Source of the DNA: Ilyonectria destructans
Taxonomy: Eukaryota > Ascomycota > Sordariomycetes > Hypocreales > Nectriaceae
DNA length: 64,000 nucleotides
Reading direction: 5' to 3'
NCBI GenBank assembly: GCA_020740775.1
Contig: JAHEWK010000007.1
Location: forward strand, 3,162,001-3,226,000
In this document: piece by piece, positions 45,277-58,200 of the stretch
Numbering within the stretch: the first letter of the stretch is position 1
How the letters are laid out: each line of letters begins with the position of its first letter
Position numbers and translations under genes: made by a program
Notes under the pieces: model-generated
What the model was told of the DNA's origin: nothing
Seen by the model: only the letters and a program-made list of their open reading frames with translations
The model's database searches: none

Positions 45277-45980
45277 AGCTTGGGATTTTTAAATTGCTTG
45301 AAGGTGGTTATTCCATATCCCTCTAGTTAAAGATATATAATTATTATATACTATGTCAGCTGTGTTTAGACGTTGTAACAGCTGATCCGGCTCCTGGTGA
45401 CATACAATTGTCGTCCTTATCATTAGTAACAACAAACAGATTGCAGAAGCCTCTTTTAGGGACTTCCTGATAGGCACACCTCAGCTGCCTGAAATTGTCG
45501 ACTCGCAATAGACTCATCCAGTCTTTTGCAGCTAGCGCCGCCTCCTGCAATAGTAGCTATTTCTGGTTCGATTAAAACCACCGAAAACAAACTGCAAGAA
45601 ATACCACTTATACAACTATACTATCCCCGACCGAGTTGGTATACGCCGTTATTATCGCAAGCAATATCAGTGGAAGAGTAATTAGGTCAGGGGCTGTAAT
45701 ATTCAGAAGAAGTTAGGGCAACGACAGGGTCATCCGTGGGCGGAGGGAGTGTGGTGTCAACCCCTAGACACACTAGAGAGCCTCAAAGCAGATATATAGC
45801 TCTACCTTACTGAAGCCTGCCCTGGGCAACTGCAGGTGTACGCTGTACAGTATTCCAGATGCTCTCGGTATCATTAACAGTGAAATATACAAGTCACCTT
45901 ATCACATATCAATTCATCTTAAGCAGTGGAATGTAAGTACTTTGTTATTGCAGCACAGACACGCGCGGTGCAAGCTATGT
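45277..45980. other. Intergenic, no gene recognised
   Basis: The convergent 3' flanks of the carboxypeptidase and F-box genes share this stretch. Only short ORFs occur. Confidence 0.45.
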
Positions 45981-47453
45981 CTAAATAGTCCTATGGTGGG
46001 ACATGGTCCTTTGGGTCAAGCATGTTATTTCATATAGTGCCCTGAAGCGACAGCTCGACTGGGAACACCATGTGATTCCGCGCATCTCTTCATCTCGCTC
46101 CAAGTCACGAAGACTATGATGGATGAGATGAAACCACCCGTCGCTATGGGGAGAATCAGCCCAGCACCGCCTTGTCTGTGTAAAGACCATGAATGCATCA
46201 TTCTCGGGGCATTTCTCAAACTCCCAGTCCCATGATGAAGATACCGCGTCAAGATGGTAGTTGTGACTGAACCCTGCGCATCGGTCTTGGCAATGAAATT
46301 CGTCCTTGCCTGTAAAGGTAGAAGATTCCGTATCGGGCCTGAGCCTCCAAGGTCGCACCGGGTTCGGGCAAAATTTCCATTCGAACTCGTTAGCAGTGGT
46401 GGCCTTATTCCCTTCCACTTGTCGAGGTATTGGCTCGCCCCAGTCGAGACAGTTGCAGACATTGGGATCGAAACATTGAACAACATCCTGGGAGCCAACC
46501 ATGTTCGATGGCAGCCACTGAAACGATGAACTGGCAAGCCTTTGGTGGACATATTTCATGACGCCGCTTCGAAATGCTGAGGGTGTCAATTTCACATGTT
46601 CCGACTCTCGTGGCTTGAATCTAATGTGTGTTGTAATTGATAGTTCAACGCACAACTTTTGATTCTCATCTCGATAGAATTTGAATCGCGGTTTGTCATC
46701 GTGGTGGCATAGTTTTGAAGTACCATTTTGAACGTGTTTGCATGCCGAGATTTTGTGATGTCCATTGTTGCATTGCATCATATTTTGGCCAGATTTCCTG
46801 TCTGCAAGTCGCTGAGCTGCGTCCCAAGTAATAGATATATGCCCGCACAAGGAGACACGCCCTTCATGTGCCGAGCAGATCCTTTCTTGGTTTGATTCAA
46901 GGCGCTGCTGGGCTGAGAAATAGAACGCCCGATGCTCCATGTTGCAACCCGAACAGTAGAGAAAGGGGATAGATTGGGCCAGTTCGTTGTCACTTTGGCA
47001 GCCTCTCTGCTGCCTGAATGCGGTACAGGAGTCACATAGAGTGTTGGACCTTGCATGTCTAGGATAATACACGGGCGTGGCCCAGATCCTCGTTAAATAC
47101 TCGTAATGATAAGGGTCAGATGCCTTGGTGAGATGGTATTTCCAAAAGCTCTTTGATTGACTGAATAGACGCATGAAATCCCGCGAGGCCTGGCGGAGCT
47201 GGACGATATCATCAAGGTCAAGTCGCTCTATGATGGCAACAATGAGCCTGTCAGGAAGTCGGATCAAGGGGCTACGCATCTGATTCCGGTAGGCTGAAGC
47301 AACTATGTGGTCCACGTCGCCTAACTCCAGAACGCTTGCTGATTCTCTTGGAGGGCCACTGGAATGACCAACTGCTTCTTCGTAAGAGGGTGGCATATTA
47401 GGCGAGCGGGAAGTGGAGGCCATGTTCTGATTCTGACGGGTGTCTTGCACCAA
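45981..47453 (-). CDS. F-box protein with Cys-rich segment
   Basis: A single exon of 490 aa from ATG 47453 (a second in-frame ATG 10 codons on is also plausible). Residues 20-23 include a PPSY motif. The F-box is at ~62-105: PLIRLPDRLIVAIIERLDLD followed by LRQASRDFMRLF and FWKYH. A Cys-rich segment follows (CDSCTAF, then YCSGCNMEHRAFYFSAQQR, ICSAHEGRVSLCGH), the paired CxxC pattern often seen after the F-box in fungal proteins. The remainder is a divergent C-terminal region with many Trp residues (FHLIHHSLRDLERD near the end). Such proteins act as substrate adaptors of SCF ubiquitin ligases through Skp1; the substrate is unknown. The frame is intact and composition is ordinary. Confidence 0.85.
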   Translation of the reverse strand: MVQDTRQNQNMASTSRSPNMPPSYEEAVGHSSGPPRESASVLELGDVDHIVASAYRNQMRSPLIRLPDRLIVAIIERLDLDDIVQLRQASRDFMRLFSQSKSFWKYHLTKASDPYHYEYLTRIWATPVYYPRHARSNTLCDSCTAFRQQRGCQSDNELAQSIPFLYCSGCNMEHRAFYFSAQQRLESNQERICSAHEGRVSLCGHISITWDAAQRLADRKSGQNMMQCNNGHHKISACKHVQNGTSKLCHHDDKPRFKFYRDENQKLCVELSITTHIRFKPRESEHVKLTPSAFRSGVMKYVHQRLASSSFQWLPSNMVGSQDVVQCFDPNVCNCLDWGEPIPRQVEGNKATTANEFEWKFCPNPVRPWRLRPDTESSTFTGKDEFHCQDRCAGFSHNYHLDAVSSSWDWEFEKCPENDAFMVFTQTRRCWADSPHSDGWFHLIHHSLRDLERDEEMRGITWCSQSSCRFRALYEITCLTQRTMSHHRTI

Positions 47454-48320
47454 ATTTCGGAACCAGTTTCCGATAACTTGTCTGTAGCTTCTATATGCTG
47501 AAGGTGCCTTTGGTTTGGCTATAGCGTGTGCGGTGCCTGTTGGTTTGGGAGTTATGTTCTGTGTGTGTGAGGTTCTCTGGATATAAGAGGTTTCAAATTT
47601 GCAGAATTTGGATCAAGATTATCCAAGGATGTAAGTGTGGTTGATGTGAAGAGTGCCAGAGGTGCGACGCAGTCTTGCTTAAATAGGTATTTTTCTAGTC
47701 TTGCTCTCTTTCCGTCCGGGTACCTGCAAGCCTCGATGGACAGATAGCACTTATATAGGGAAGATGTTGAGTTTTTTATTCTCTAAACTTTTGGTGCCAG
47801 GCTTCTCAGGTACCTAATGTATGCAGCTAAATAGTACTGTATCTTGCTGGCTATAGTTATTAGGGTTTAGCTTTAACAGCCGCTATGAAACTTGGAGCTT
47901 CAGTAACAAACCCCTGTCAACTCGGTTCTCGACTGCGCGTTTGTAGGCACGTTGCAGTCCCCTTTAGTGTCTTCTTTGAGCGTTATGAGTGAAGAATTGC
48001 ATCCCAAAATGCACTTGGCAGTATTATAACTATTGCTCTGGGATAATTAACGCCTGTAGGCCTTGGTTGCTTTATCTTACTAACTCCAGTTTTATATCTG
48101 CTGCTGAGATTTGCTTATAAAGGAGGGTAGGGTAATATAGCAAAATAAGATAATAACTTTAGGACTGGTTTAGTCTAGGAAACTATTACTGCCTGTTGAG
48201 TTTTAATTCTTAAAATTATATTAAAGCTGTTAACTATAAAAGCAGCTTAAACTCCACCTTTAATTATATTCTCTATTAACTTAATAATATCCCCTATTAA
48301 CCTAATTCTCAGTTAGCTAT
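47454..48320. other. Upstream of F-box gene, grading into AT-rich
   Basis: Ordinary composition to ~47800 (F-box promoter; minus-strand TATTTAA at ~47680-47690), then increasingly AT-rich with no ORFs up to the retrotransposon. The last five bases (GCTAT) are the target-site copy. Confidence 0.55.
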
Positions 48321-48575
48321 TGTAACGATGGGAAATGCGGATAGAGTGAAGGGGTGCTGCCCCTAGCTGTAGGGTCGCTGCAGCGGGGCCGGGGGCTCGC
48401 CAGTCGCGCGAAGATACAGATCGTAGGGTCCGAATGATGAATAGATTAATCTCTGACCCGTCCAAGGATGTATCCGCCCGAATAGATATCTCAAATCGAC
48501 TAGCCCGGCCGAGACCGGCCTTCCAGCTAGGGACTAGCGGGTCCCTAGTCAGTCTGTTGCTATTTGCTCGTAACA
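48321..48575. repeat. Left LTR
   Basis: 255 bp, TGTAACGATGGG... to ...GCTCGTAACA. It is the GC-richer and less mutated of the pair. Confidence 0.9.
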
Positions 48576-48860
48576 GGATGCCCTCCCAACTGGTGGTGCG
48601 TCCCGCAACACTATATCGTCTGATACTGCTGTAATGCCCACTTAAGGCCTGTAGCCAAGCTGCTCCCAAGATATTATAACGCCTCTGTGTAGCTCAGTTC
48701 TAGCCCCTGAGGCTCCCGAGCCTTATTGCCTTCCTAGCGGTCAGCCCTGCAATATATTACTGTCAACAAAATCTCGATTTAATGTTAAATGTCCGTTACG
48801 ATGTTTCTCCCCGAATAGTCCAGTTGTCTATAGCATTAATTGACTATTTCGTCTGTGCAT

Positions 48861-49236
48861 CTCCCTTATTGGTCCCGCGCTAGTGAATAGCTCTTATATC
48901 GCCAGTTATCTTATTATTGCACCTGTAAATAGGATCTTATGTGGCTTAAAGTGGTAATCGATCTTATAATACTGTTATGTGCAGCCTCAAATAATTTAAT
49001 AACAACTTAATGCCTCTATTAGGTTAATTAATTACGCTGCAGGTATATCTCCCTTATTGGTGCCATACCGTTAGGTTATTCCTATATTGCCAGTTACCTT
49101 ATTATCATCCTTATAAATAGGACCTCAGGTAGCCTAAAGTGGTAATTAATCTTATAACGCTGTTGCGTGCAGCCTCAAATAATATAATAATAGCTTAACG
49201 CCTTTATATTGCCTGCGCCTGAGGAGCTTATAAACC
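48861..49236. repeat. 188-bp tandem duplication inside the retrotransposon
   Basis: CTCCCTTATTGGTCCCGCGC... at 48861 recurs as CTCCCTTATTGGTGCCATAC... at 49049. The copies share long segments (e.g. AAAGTGGTAAT, GTGCAGCCTCAAATAAT) and differ mostly by C/T and G/A. The second copy fades near 49215-49236. Confidence 0.75.
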
Positions 49237-51649
49237 TCGAGCCTATAGCCCCTTAAGGCGGCCTTTCTTTTCCTTCTTTTAACTCTATTGCCTACAGCTG
49301 TATATGCCCCTTTCTTTATGTTATCTTATACTGCCTAGGTAACTTGCCGGAGTAAAGCTACTGACATACTAATAGCAACTTCTCTTTTTCAATTAGTCTC
49401 TCTCTGCTAATTGCGATTTCAGTAAGTCTCCATTATTCTCGCTATCTGTATACTAGCGACTAACTAGTAGCTAGCCGACTATACCTAATACTTATGCTGC
49501 TGCCGCTATTAATACTGCTGCTGTTGCTGCTGCTGGGTTTAAGAAAATAGCTTAGGCGAACGCCGATATATATATATCCTATTATTATCTTCTGGATAGC
49601 TGCTAACTAGCTATAGTGTTACCCCTCTTTCTGCTCTATATTGCTGCTACCTTAGGACTCTAGCTGCTAGCTCCAATAAGAATAAGTCTTGAGATTCTAT
49701 TATAGTTATATGTAGGCTTAAGTCTTATACGTATCTTATCTTCTATTAGATCGCTAGTAGCTAATCAGTATATAGCTGCTTTCGAGAAATATACACACTG
49801 TATAGCGTATAATAAGGCCTATAAGGCTACACCTTCTGCCTTTACGGGCTTAGCTTATAAGATTCAGAATGCTAACTGCCTCACTCCTGCTGCTGCTGAC
49901 AATATATATTACTATCTTACCTGTTATATACCTATTTTATGGCTTATACTAATTTACTGCTAGAATAATCTAATAAAGTTATTAGCTGATAGTTATTAGG
50001 CCCTTTAGGCTATAAAGACTAAGAGTGATATTACCCTTAAGCAAGCTGCTAATTATAATACCGCCACTAAGTAGAAGTATTACCAGGCTCTTACTGCCTA
50101 TATTTATTATGTTACTATTAATTAAGCTAATTTATTAGTTACTCTTACTGCTGCTGCTATTAAGTTTATTATAGCCTTCTGCAAATAGGTATATTATATC
50201 TATTTTACTATTAATATACTATAGACTAACTGGTAAATAGAATAAGCTGGATATTAACCTTACTGCTACTATCTTACTCTCTTATAGAAATCTATTTATA
50301 CCTATAGCTAAAAAGAAGAATAAGGATAAAAATAAGAATAAAGAATAAATATACTTATATATATATAGAGTACCTACAGTATAGTAGCTATAACTCTATA
50401 GTAATCCTCCTTTTATATTACTCTTCTTTTATTTATTTATTCAGTCTTCTTATTTTAGTATGTATTCTTTATAGTAATAGATACTCTATAGTAACTATAC
50501 TAGTTAGCTTTTACCTTCTCTTTTAAATAGAGAAATAAATTTATTAAGTTTACCTTATTTATTCTTAAATTTATAATTAAAGTAAATATAATTAAAAAAA
50601 TAATAATAAAATATTTACTTTTTTACTCTTTTTTTTTTAAGTTAGTATATTTCTAATATCTATTATACCTATAATATACTAAAGGTAAGATATATTTTAG
50701 CCTCTATCTTACAGTTATAAAATCTATACTAAAATTATTAACTAAAGCCTAAAGTAATATTATTATTATATAATTACTTAAATTAAAATATTAATTTTAG
50801 CTTCTATATTATTTTAAAGCTATAGAATTATAGGGGATTATTCTTATTATAGCTGGACTTATTATATTAAGTATTTTCTTTCAGTTTAGATATTCCCCTA
50901 TAATTAATTAAGGAATTTATTACTATTAGTAGTAACTCTCTAGTAATATTATAATAGTACTTCTAATAGTTATATATAGAGTTATATACTGAAGGCAGTT
51001 AATAACTTTTATATTATAAAAAGAATCTTCTTTTTAATATTAGAAATTAATAGAGAGTAATTTATATTAGATACAATAGATAATTAAGTTTAAAATAGCT
51101 GCTACCTACTAGTATTCCTACTATAGGTATAGTATATATTGTCTGAATATATTAATATATTAATTAATTTAGCTATCTAGCAATATATAGTAATTTATCA
51201 GCTTATCTGCAGTAGGTTAAAAGCTCTTTATTAGATAGCTAGCTAGATTAGTGGTTAGTAGGAAAAGTAGAGAATAAAGATAAAATTATTAAATTTAAAG
51301 ATATCAGTTAATTACTTAATTAATTACTTTAATAGTTACTTAATTAATTAATTAATTAGTTATTTTTCTCTATCTTTATATATTGTATTATTATCTGACT
51401 TATAATATACTAGCTTATCTTAGGGGGGTTAAATATATTCTATTAGATAGAGGTAGCTACAGTCAGTCTTTAGAAGGTATATACTACTAAGCCTCTTAAT
51501 ATAGAGTTAAAGTCAGGCTCTAGTTAGATTGAGCTTCAATTGAGATATAAGAACGTTAATAGCGTTTCTATTACTAGGCGGAGGCAGCTCTCCAGCGACT
51601 TATTCCGTTATCAATCGGGTTATTAATATATCCTTCTATCTGACAGATT

Positions 51650-51913
51650 ATGCTGTCGACTTATATACATCCCTTATACTCATCGCCTGTAGGTCTGCGG
51701 CGTATGTATATTGAATCTCGGGCTACCGCAATAGCAGTCGTACAGCTAGTCGGATATCTTGCGGATGTACGGGCTCAATTGTTAGATCCGTCGGGCTCCA
51801 TCCCTTATGACTTATATAACTGGATCTCCCGTAATACTATTGCGCCTGTGGGGCTTCCTAGATGCTTAGCTCTAGGTCGGGTGCTGGATGGGTCAGCGAT
51901 GTCAATTAACTAG
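51650..51913 (+). other. Residual open frame near the right LTR
   Basis: An 87-codon frame (MLSTYIHPLYSS... to ...DGSAMSIN) within the GC-richer last 450 bp of the retrotransposon interior. No recognisable domain; probably a remnant of element coding sequence or chance. Confidence 0.25.
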
Positions 51914-51991
51914 GGATTAAGGGATTTAGGTCTCTTGTTACAGCCCCTAACGGTCTTTCCGGCGCTATTACCGCCGTGCGAGAGATTAACC

Positions 51992-52246
51992 TGTAATGAT
52001 GGGAAATGCGGATAGAGTGAAGGGGTACTGCCTCTAGCTGTAGGGTTGCTGCAGTGGGGCTGGGGGCTTGCCAGTTGCGCAAAGATACAGATTATAGGGT
52101 CCGAATAATAAATAGATTAATCTTTAATCCGTCTAAGGATATATCCGCCCGAATAGATATCTTAAATCGACTAGCCCGGCTGAAACCGGCCTTTCAGCTA
52201 GAGATTAATAAGTCTCTAGTCAGTCTATTACTATTTACTTATAATA
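51992..52246. repeat. Right LTR, heavily mutated by transitions
   Basis: Same length as the left LTR with no indels. About 35 differences, every one C-to-T or G-to-A relative to the left copy. Confidence 0.9.
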
Positions 52247-52251
52247 GCTAT

Positions 52252-55200
52252 ACTGTATTTTACTTCTTTATTCTATATTTAATAGTCTGTAACTCTAATT
52301 CTTCTATTTAATATTAAAAAATATAACTAAAATAACTCTAATAATCTATTATAAAATTCTCTCTTATTACTTTCAGCCTTATTACTCTCTATTTAGCCTC
52401 ACTCTTAAGTAAGTAAGCTATTTTTAGTACTACCTCTTATAATAACTTTTTAATTAGTAGAGGGGTAGCTGGAAATATCTAATAAAAGGCTCTATAGAGG
52501 TTAGGTAGCTTATCTAATAATCTTATAACTATTAAAAAGTCTAACTTAAATTTCCTTAATAGTATAAATCAGATTGCTAATAATATAGAGATAGATATAT
52601 TTAACATTACTATTAATACAGCTAATAAAGAAGAGGCTAATACTCTTTAGATAAAATACTATTTAAATACTCTAAAGAAATCTTTTTAATAGTCTTTAAA
52701 AATAGTAAGGTAAAATTAAAAATAAAATTTTAAAGCTTATTACTACTATTTTAAAGCTTAAAGCTCAGTAAGTATAAAGTTAGAATATATTTAAAAAGCT
52801 TACTATAGAGTAGTAAAAGCCTTAGAATAATATTATATAGAATAAAAAAGCAGCTAATTTAGCCTTAATCTTTCTCTTATTTAATACTACTACTAACTAG
52901 AGTATAAAATTACAGAGATAGTATAAGCTATCTCTAGAGACTTCTTTTAAAAAGATATAGTATAAATAATTATATATAAAGAATAATAACTACTTATATT
53001 AAAACTACCTTAATATACTATATTTTATAGACTTTCTATAGTAATTTATACTATAGAAGGATAAAATAAAAGTACTTATTAGATCTTTAAGAAGATCTAT
53101 AAAGCTATTTTATATATTAATCTTACTAGCTAATTTTTATTCTCTAAAGGTATAAGAATTATTATAGTATATAACTAGAATAGTAATAATAGTTAATAAC
53201 TGCTCTTAAGGTATAGCCTAAAAACTATAAATTCCCACTCTTTTAATATTAAAGCTAAGGTATATATTTCTTTTTTACTATTATAGCTAAGGTATACTCT
53301 TATATATTTATTATAGAATCTAAAGTAATTATTATACTTAATATAAAGCTACTAATTATTTAAGTTTTAACTCTTAAAGTTTTAAAGATAAAGCCTACTT
53401 TTTATAAGAGTAATTATTCAGTTAGAGCCTTTTTTAATAATTATATATTTGCTATTAAACTATAGAATTATAGAGTACTATTTATTAAAGAGATTTTTAA
53501 TAACAGTTTAACTGCTAATAATTATTAGCAGTATCTTTATAGAAACTAAAGATTCTATAGTTACTATTATAAAGCTAGTAATTAAAAATACTAAAGTTAT
53601 CTTATTCTAGCTGATACTTAATATTATTTTCTTAAATTATAAAGCTGCTAAGAATTTAAAGCTTTATATAATTTATATAGCTGCTATTTATTTTTACTAA
53701 CCTTAAGTACTTAATAAGATAGTTAGAAAGCTAATTATTGAGAACTTATTTAATTAAATTTAAATTTATAGTCAGTTTTTAATATACTCTATATACTAGT
53801 AAAGAAATCTTAGCTCTATTAACTATTATATATTTCTATATATAATTAAGAGAATTCTCTAGATTATATAAAAATTACTTAAATAGAAGCTTATAGTAAG
53901 ATATAAAGTTAGATATATAAAATACTATATCAGGCTTATTTAAATTACTTTCTAATTAGGCTAGTTTTAATTATTACTATATTATTCCTTTTTATTACAG
54001 ATTAAGCTGAAACTTTCCAAGCCTAACTTACAGTATTAAATACTTTACTAATTTCTAACTTATACTATTATTATTTACTTAAAGAGATATTATATACTAT
54101 TAATAACCCTACTGCTATTTTCTAGCTTTTAAATCCTCTATTAATAGAATATATCATACTAAAGTCTCTAAAATTATATATAGATATAAAATAGTAAAAT
54201 AGCTTTTTAAATAGCTTATTTAATAAGTAGTAAGTAATATATTACCTAATATAATTAAAGCTATTATAGTATTTACTATAAGTAATATTATATAATATCT
54301 AATAATATCTAAAAGAATATAATTATATTTTATCTAATTACTATATAATAATAGGTAGATATATATTTAATAGGGAATATAATATAGAGATAACAATCTA
54401 AAAGAATAAAGTATAATAAGAATATAAAGTTATTATTAGAATATACTAGATATATTAAACTACTTTATTATAAGTTATTTAATAGATAATTCTATATTTA
54501 GAAAAGTTTTTTTAATATTCCTTCTAAAGAATACAGTAATAAAACTCTTTAGAGTATTATTTATACTGTCTATTTTATTAAAAATAACCTTTAAACTTCC
54601 TTCTGTAATCTACTTACTTACTTTCTTTAGATATTCTTTATAATATTTATTAGTAAGTTTATTATAAAGGGTATTTAGGCTCTATTAGATAATATACTTT
54701 CTAATAACTTAACTTAAATTATAAAGACTATATTATTAATTTTTAGGGATACTATATTAAGAAGTATACCTATAAGTAACTATATAAGTAATAAAAAGTT
54801 ATTAATATCTAATAAATTCATCCTAAGGTAGAAGTTATATTTATTTTACTTAACTCTTTAAGATTATTTATAGCTATCTCTAGCTATTTACCTTTAATAT
54901 TATTAAAGTAAACTATATATATATAATAATTTAATTAGTTTCTAAAAGTAAAATATATTAAAAGAATAATAACTTACTATTAATTTTATATAGAGTTAGT
55001 TACTTTAATTAGTTATTAATATCTCTATATTAATAATTAAATACCCTATTAAACTTAAATTTATCAGTTAGTATCTATACCTTCTTATTACTTTCTATAC
55101 TTTTAATAACTTTTAAATTTTTATATTTTACCAGCTAGCTAACTATCTAACTTAAAGTGCTAGTAGCTATAGATATAAATACTATTTTACTATAATATAG

Positions 55201-58200
55201 CTTTCTAACCTTATATAGCACTATATATACAGTTAGGCTAAATATACCTAATAAGCCTAAAAATAACTTTAGTACTAGCCTAAGTAAATTATTTAAGGGG
55301 AAGAATTATACTGCTTATTCTCTAGTTATAGATATATATTTCTAAATTAATACTATACTAACAGTAAGTATACTAAGTTTAAAAGTTATTATATTTAACT
55401 TACTTACTCTTATTAGTACTCTATTAGAAATTATACTCTCTATAGATAGCAGCTTAAAATTATCCTATATATTTTTAGAACTTACTAGTTAATATTATAA
55501 ATATAGATTAAATAAGGTATATAATATCTATACTATAAAGCTATTAGGTATTATATTCTTATTAAAGTAATAAATATAGACTTAGATATACTTTTTAGAT
55601 ATAGATTTTAACTGGAGAATATTAGTAAAAACTAGATATTTATTTCGAATTAGTATATACTAAATTCTTATAGTTTAAAGTTAATAAAGAATATTATAAG
55701 TATAATAAATCTATTAAGAGTTAGTATTAAAAGATATAAAATATTAAATATAGAAGGAGATAATTTAAATATATAGGGAAAAGTAATAATTAAGGCCTTT
55801 ATTCTAAGTATAGATATTTAGATACCTACTATATCTACTTATAGAATTCTATAATCTTTTTAGCTATAGCTAAGCTTATTTAGTAGCTTTTAGACCTCTA
55901 GTTTATTATACTACTAACTTATTAGAGTATATAACTAAAATAATTTTTAAGGTTTTAAATATAGAAGCTAAATAGAATAAATATAGTAATCTATTAATTT
56001 TATTCTAAAAGCTAATTTAAAATGAAATTAGATTAAGTTAAGTTAGAATTCTATATAATAATTATTTATACTACTAAATATTAATAACAGTATAGTTTTT
56101 TATTTACTAATAATTAAAAAGAATATTAAGTAGGTTTAATTAGAATTATATAAGCTGCAAATATTATACTATTATTATTTGTTTTTTATTAACTTTTATT
56201 ATATCTATAGAAATTATACTATAACTTTATATTTACTGAAAATCCATTATATTTAGAGTTATAAGTATAAAGAAATACTAAAAGAATTATATATAGAAAT
56301 TAAAGAAAGTATATTATAAATATAAAACTCTAAAAAGATAATTATCTTTTTTCTATAAAATAGAAGTATTAAAGTATAGTAGTTAAATATTATTTTTTAT
56401 CTCCACTTTAAAAGTTACTATAATAAATAATTCTTTTTTTCACAGATATATTCAGCTTAAATCTTATTAATACCTAACTATATATCTTTTTATATACCTA
56501 TTATATACTGGGGATTTAATTAATATAAGAGTAGCCTAGCTAATAAATTCACTCTTACTAGTTATTTAACTATTATTCTAAATTAATTTAAGAATAACTT
56601 AATTTCTTAATATCTTCTAAAAGAGGAATTTAACTTATTTAATATAATAGTATAGCTTTAAAATTACCTTTCTAATTATATTAATCTAATTACAGAAAGA
56701 ATTATTAGAGCAGTAAAAAGTAATATAGGCAGTATATAGAGTATAAAGATTATAAGATATTACCTTAATATAAAAACTGTTATATAATATCTTAATAGTA
56801 AGAAGGAAATATCTACTAACTTTATTACTTATTTAGTATTTATTAAAGCTGATAAAATAGATACTGTAATATACCCTTTAAGTATTATAGCTATCAGTAT
56901 GTAAATTTCACTGGAAATTATTATAGTATCTATTACTAAAGAGGCAGAATAACACCTATTATAGAAATTAACTAAACTTTTAACTCAGCTAAAAGATATA
57001 AAATAAAAGTAATACTTTAGTATAAGAATATACCTTACCAGTTATTATATTATAGAAACTATAAATATAGATTCACAGTTTATATTACAGCTTATATAGT
57101 ATTATAGCAGATTGAGCTCTATAGTAGCTATTATCTATATCTATAATTATAAGTATTATAATTATAGACTTACCTTTTAGCTAGATAGGCTATTAGATAT
57201 AAAGTAAAGTGCAGATTATTACAGTTTATACTAATCTAAAAGATTAATAGAAGAGATTTATAAAGAAATCTGTATTTTTTTAAGCAGTTTACTAATTTAA
57301 CAAGTAGTTAGAGTAGTAATAAGTATTTAATATAGAGTTTAGTATCTTATTAGGAAATTAATTTAATATTATTTACTGTAAGTATCTACACCTTATATAT
57401 ATTATCTGATATTTAATATATTACTATATATATTTCTAATTAATTATATTATACATTATATATAATATAAGGCTGTATAATTATAATAAATTAAAATTAC
57501 TTATAGATTTATTCAGCTAAAAGCTATTTAAGTCTTTTAGTACAGCTTATATATACTTAACTCTATTATATATTATATCTTATATACAGCTTTATTTAAA
57601 TATTTATAATACTATAAGTTATAACTAATATAATAATATTACTAGTTATATTTAGATATATTTACTAGTACTATATTTAAATTTCACTATATTTATAAAT
57701 AGTATTAAAAGCTGCTAAATCTAATAAGTAATAAATCTATAGTTAAAATTGTATCTTTAAGAGCTACTAACAGTACTTAATCTCTAAATTAAAAAGTTAA
57801 AGATATTATAATTATTTAAGTTTTTTAATATAATAGATATAGAATACTTTTTAATATTATCTTTCCCTTTAGATTAAATTTAACCTATTAGATATTAATA
57901 TAAGTATTAAAACTTAATAGAGTATAAAGAGATCTTATTAGTATTTTAAACTTCTAACTTCTATTTCTTAAGACTTTTAGTAGGTTTATAATATTATATT
58001 ATAATAGTAAATTAGCTAGTATAAATTTAGCTTAAATATAGGCTAGAAATCTACCTAAGCAGGTATATTTTCTAAATCTCTATACTAAGTTAATTTTACT
58101 AACTTAAATAAATTAATACTTATTTTCTTATTCAGCCTATTAGTATTTACAATAAAAATATAATCTATTAAACTTCTTAATATTCTCTATAAGTACTTTA

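Larger units (their letters stand above)
48321..52246. mobile_element. LTR retrotransposon, RIP-damaged, 3.9 kb
   Basis: Two 255-bp direct repeats (48321-48575 and 51992-52246), each beginning TGTAA and ending in ACA (left) or its mutated form ATA (right), bracket 3.4 kb and are flanked by the 5-bp duplication GCTAT (48316-48320 and 52247-52251). Immediately after the left LTR, GGATGCCCTCCCAACT resembles the complement of a tRNA D-arm, a candidate primer-binding site. The interior is eroded; only ~60-codon open pieces survive (e.g. 49735-49950) and no reverse transcriptase motif is readable, so the orientation and Copia/Gypsy class are undetermined, and the short length suggests a deleted or non-autonomous element. 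Confidence 0.9.
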
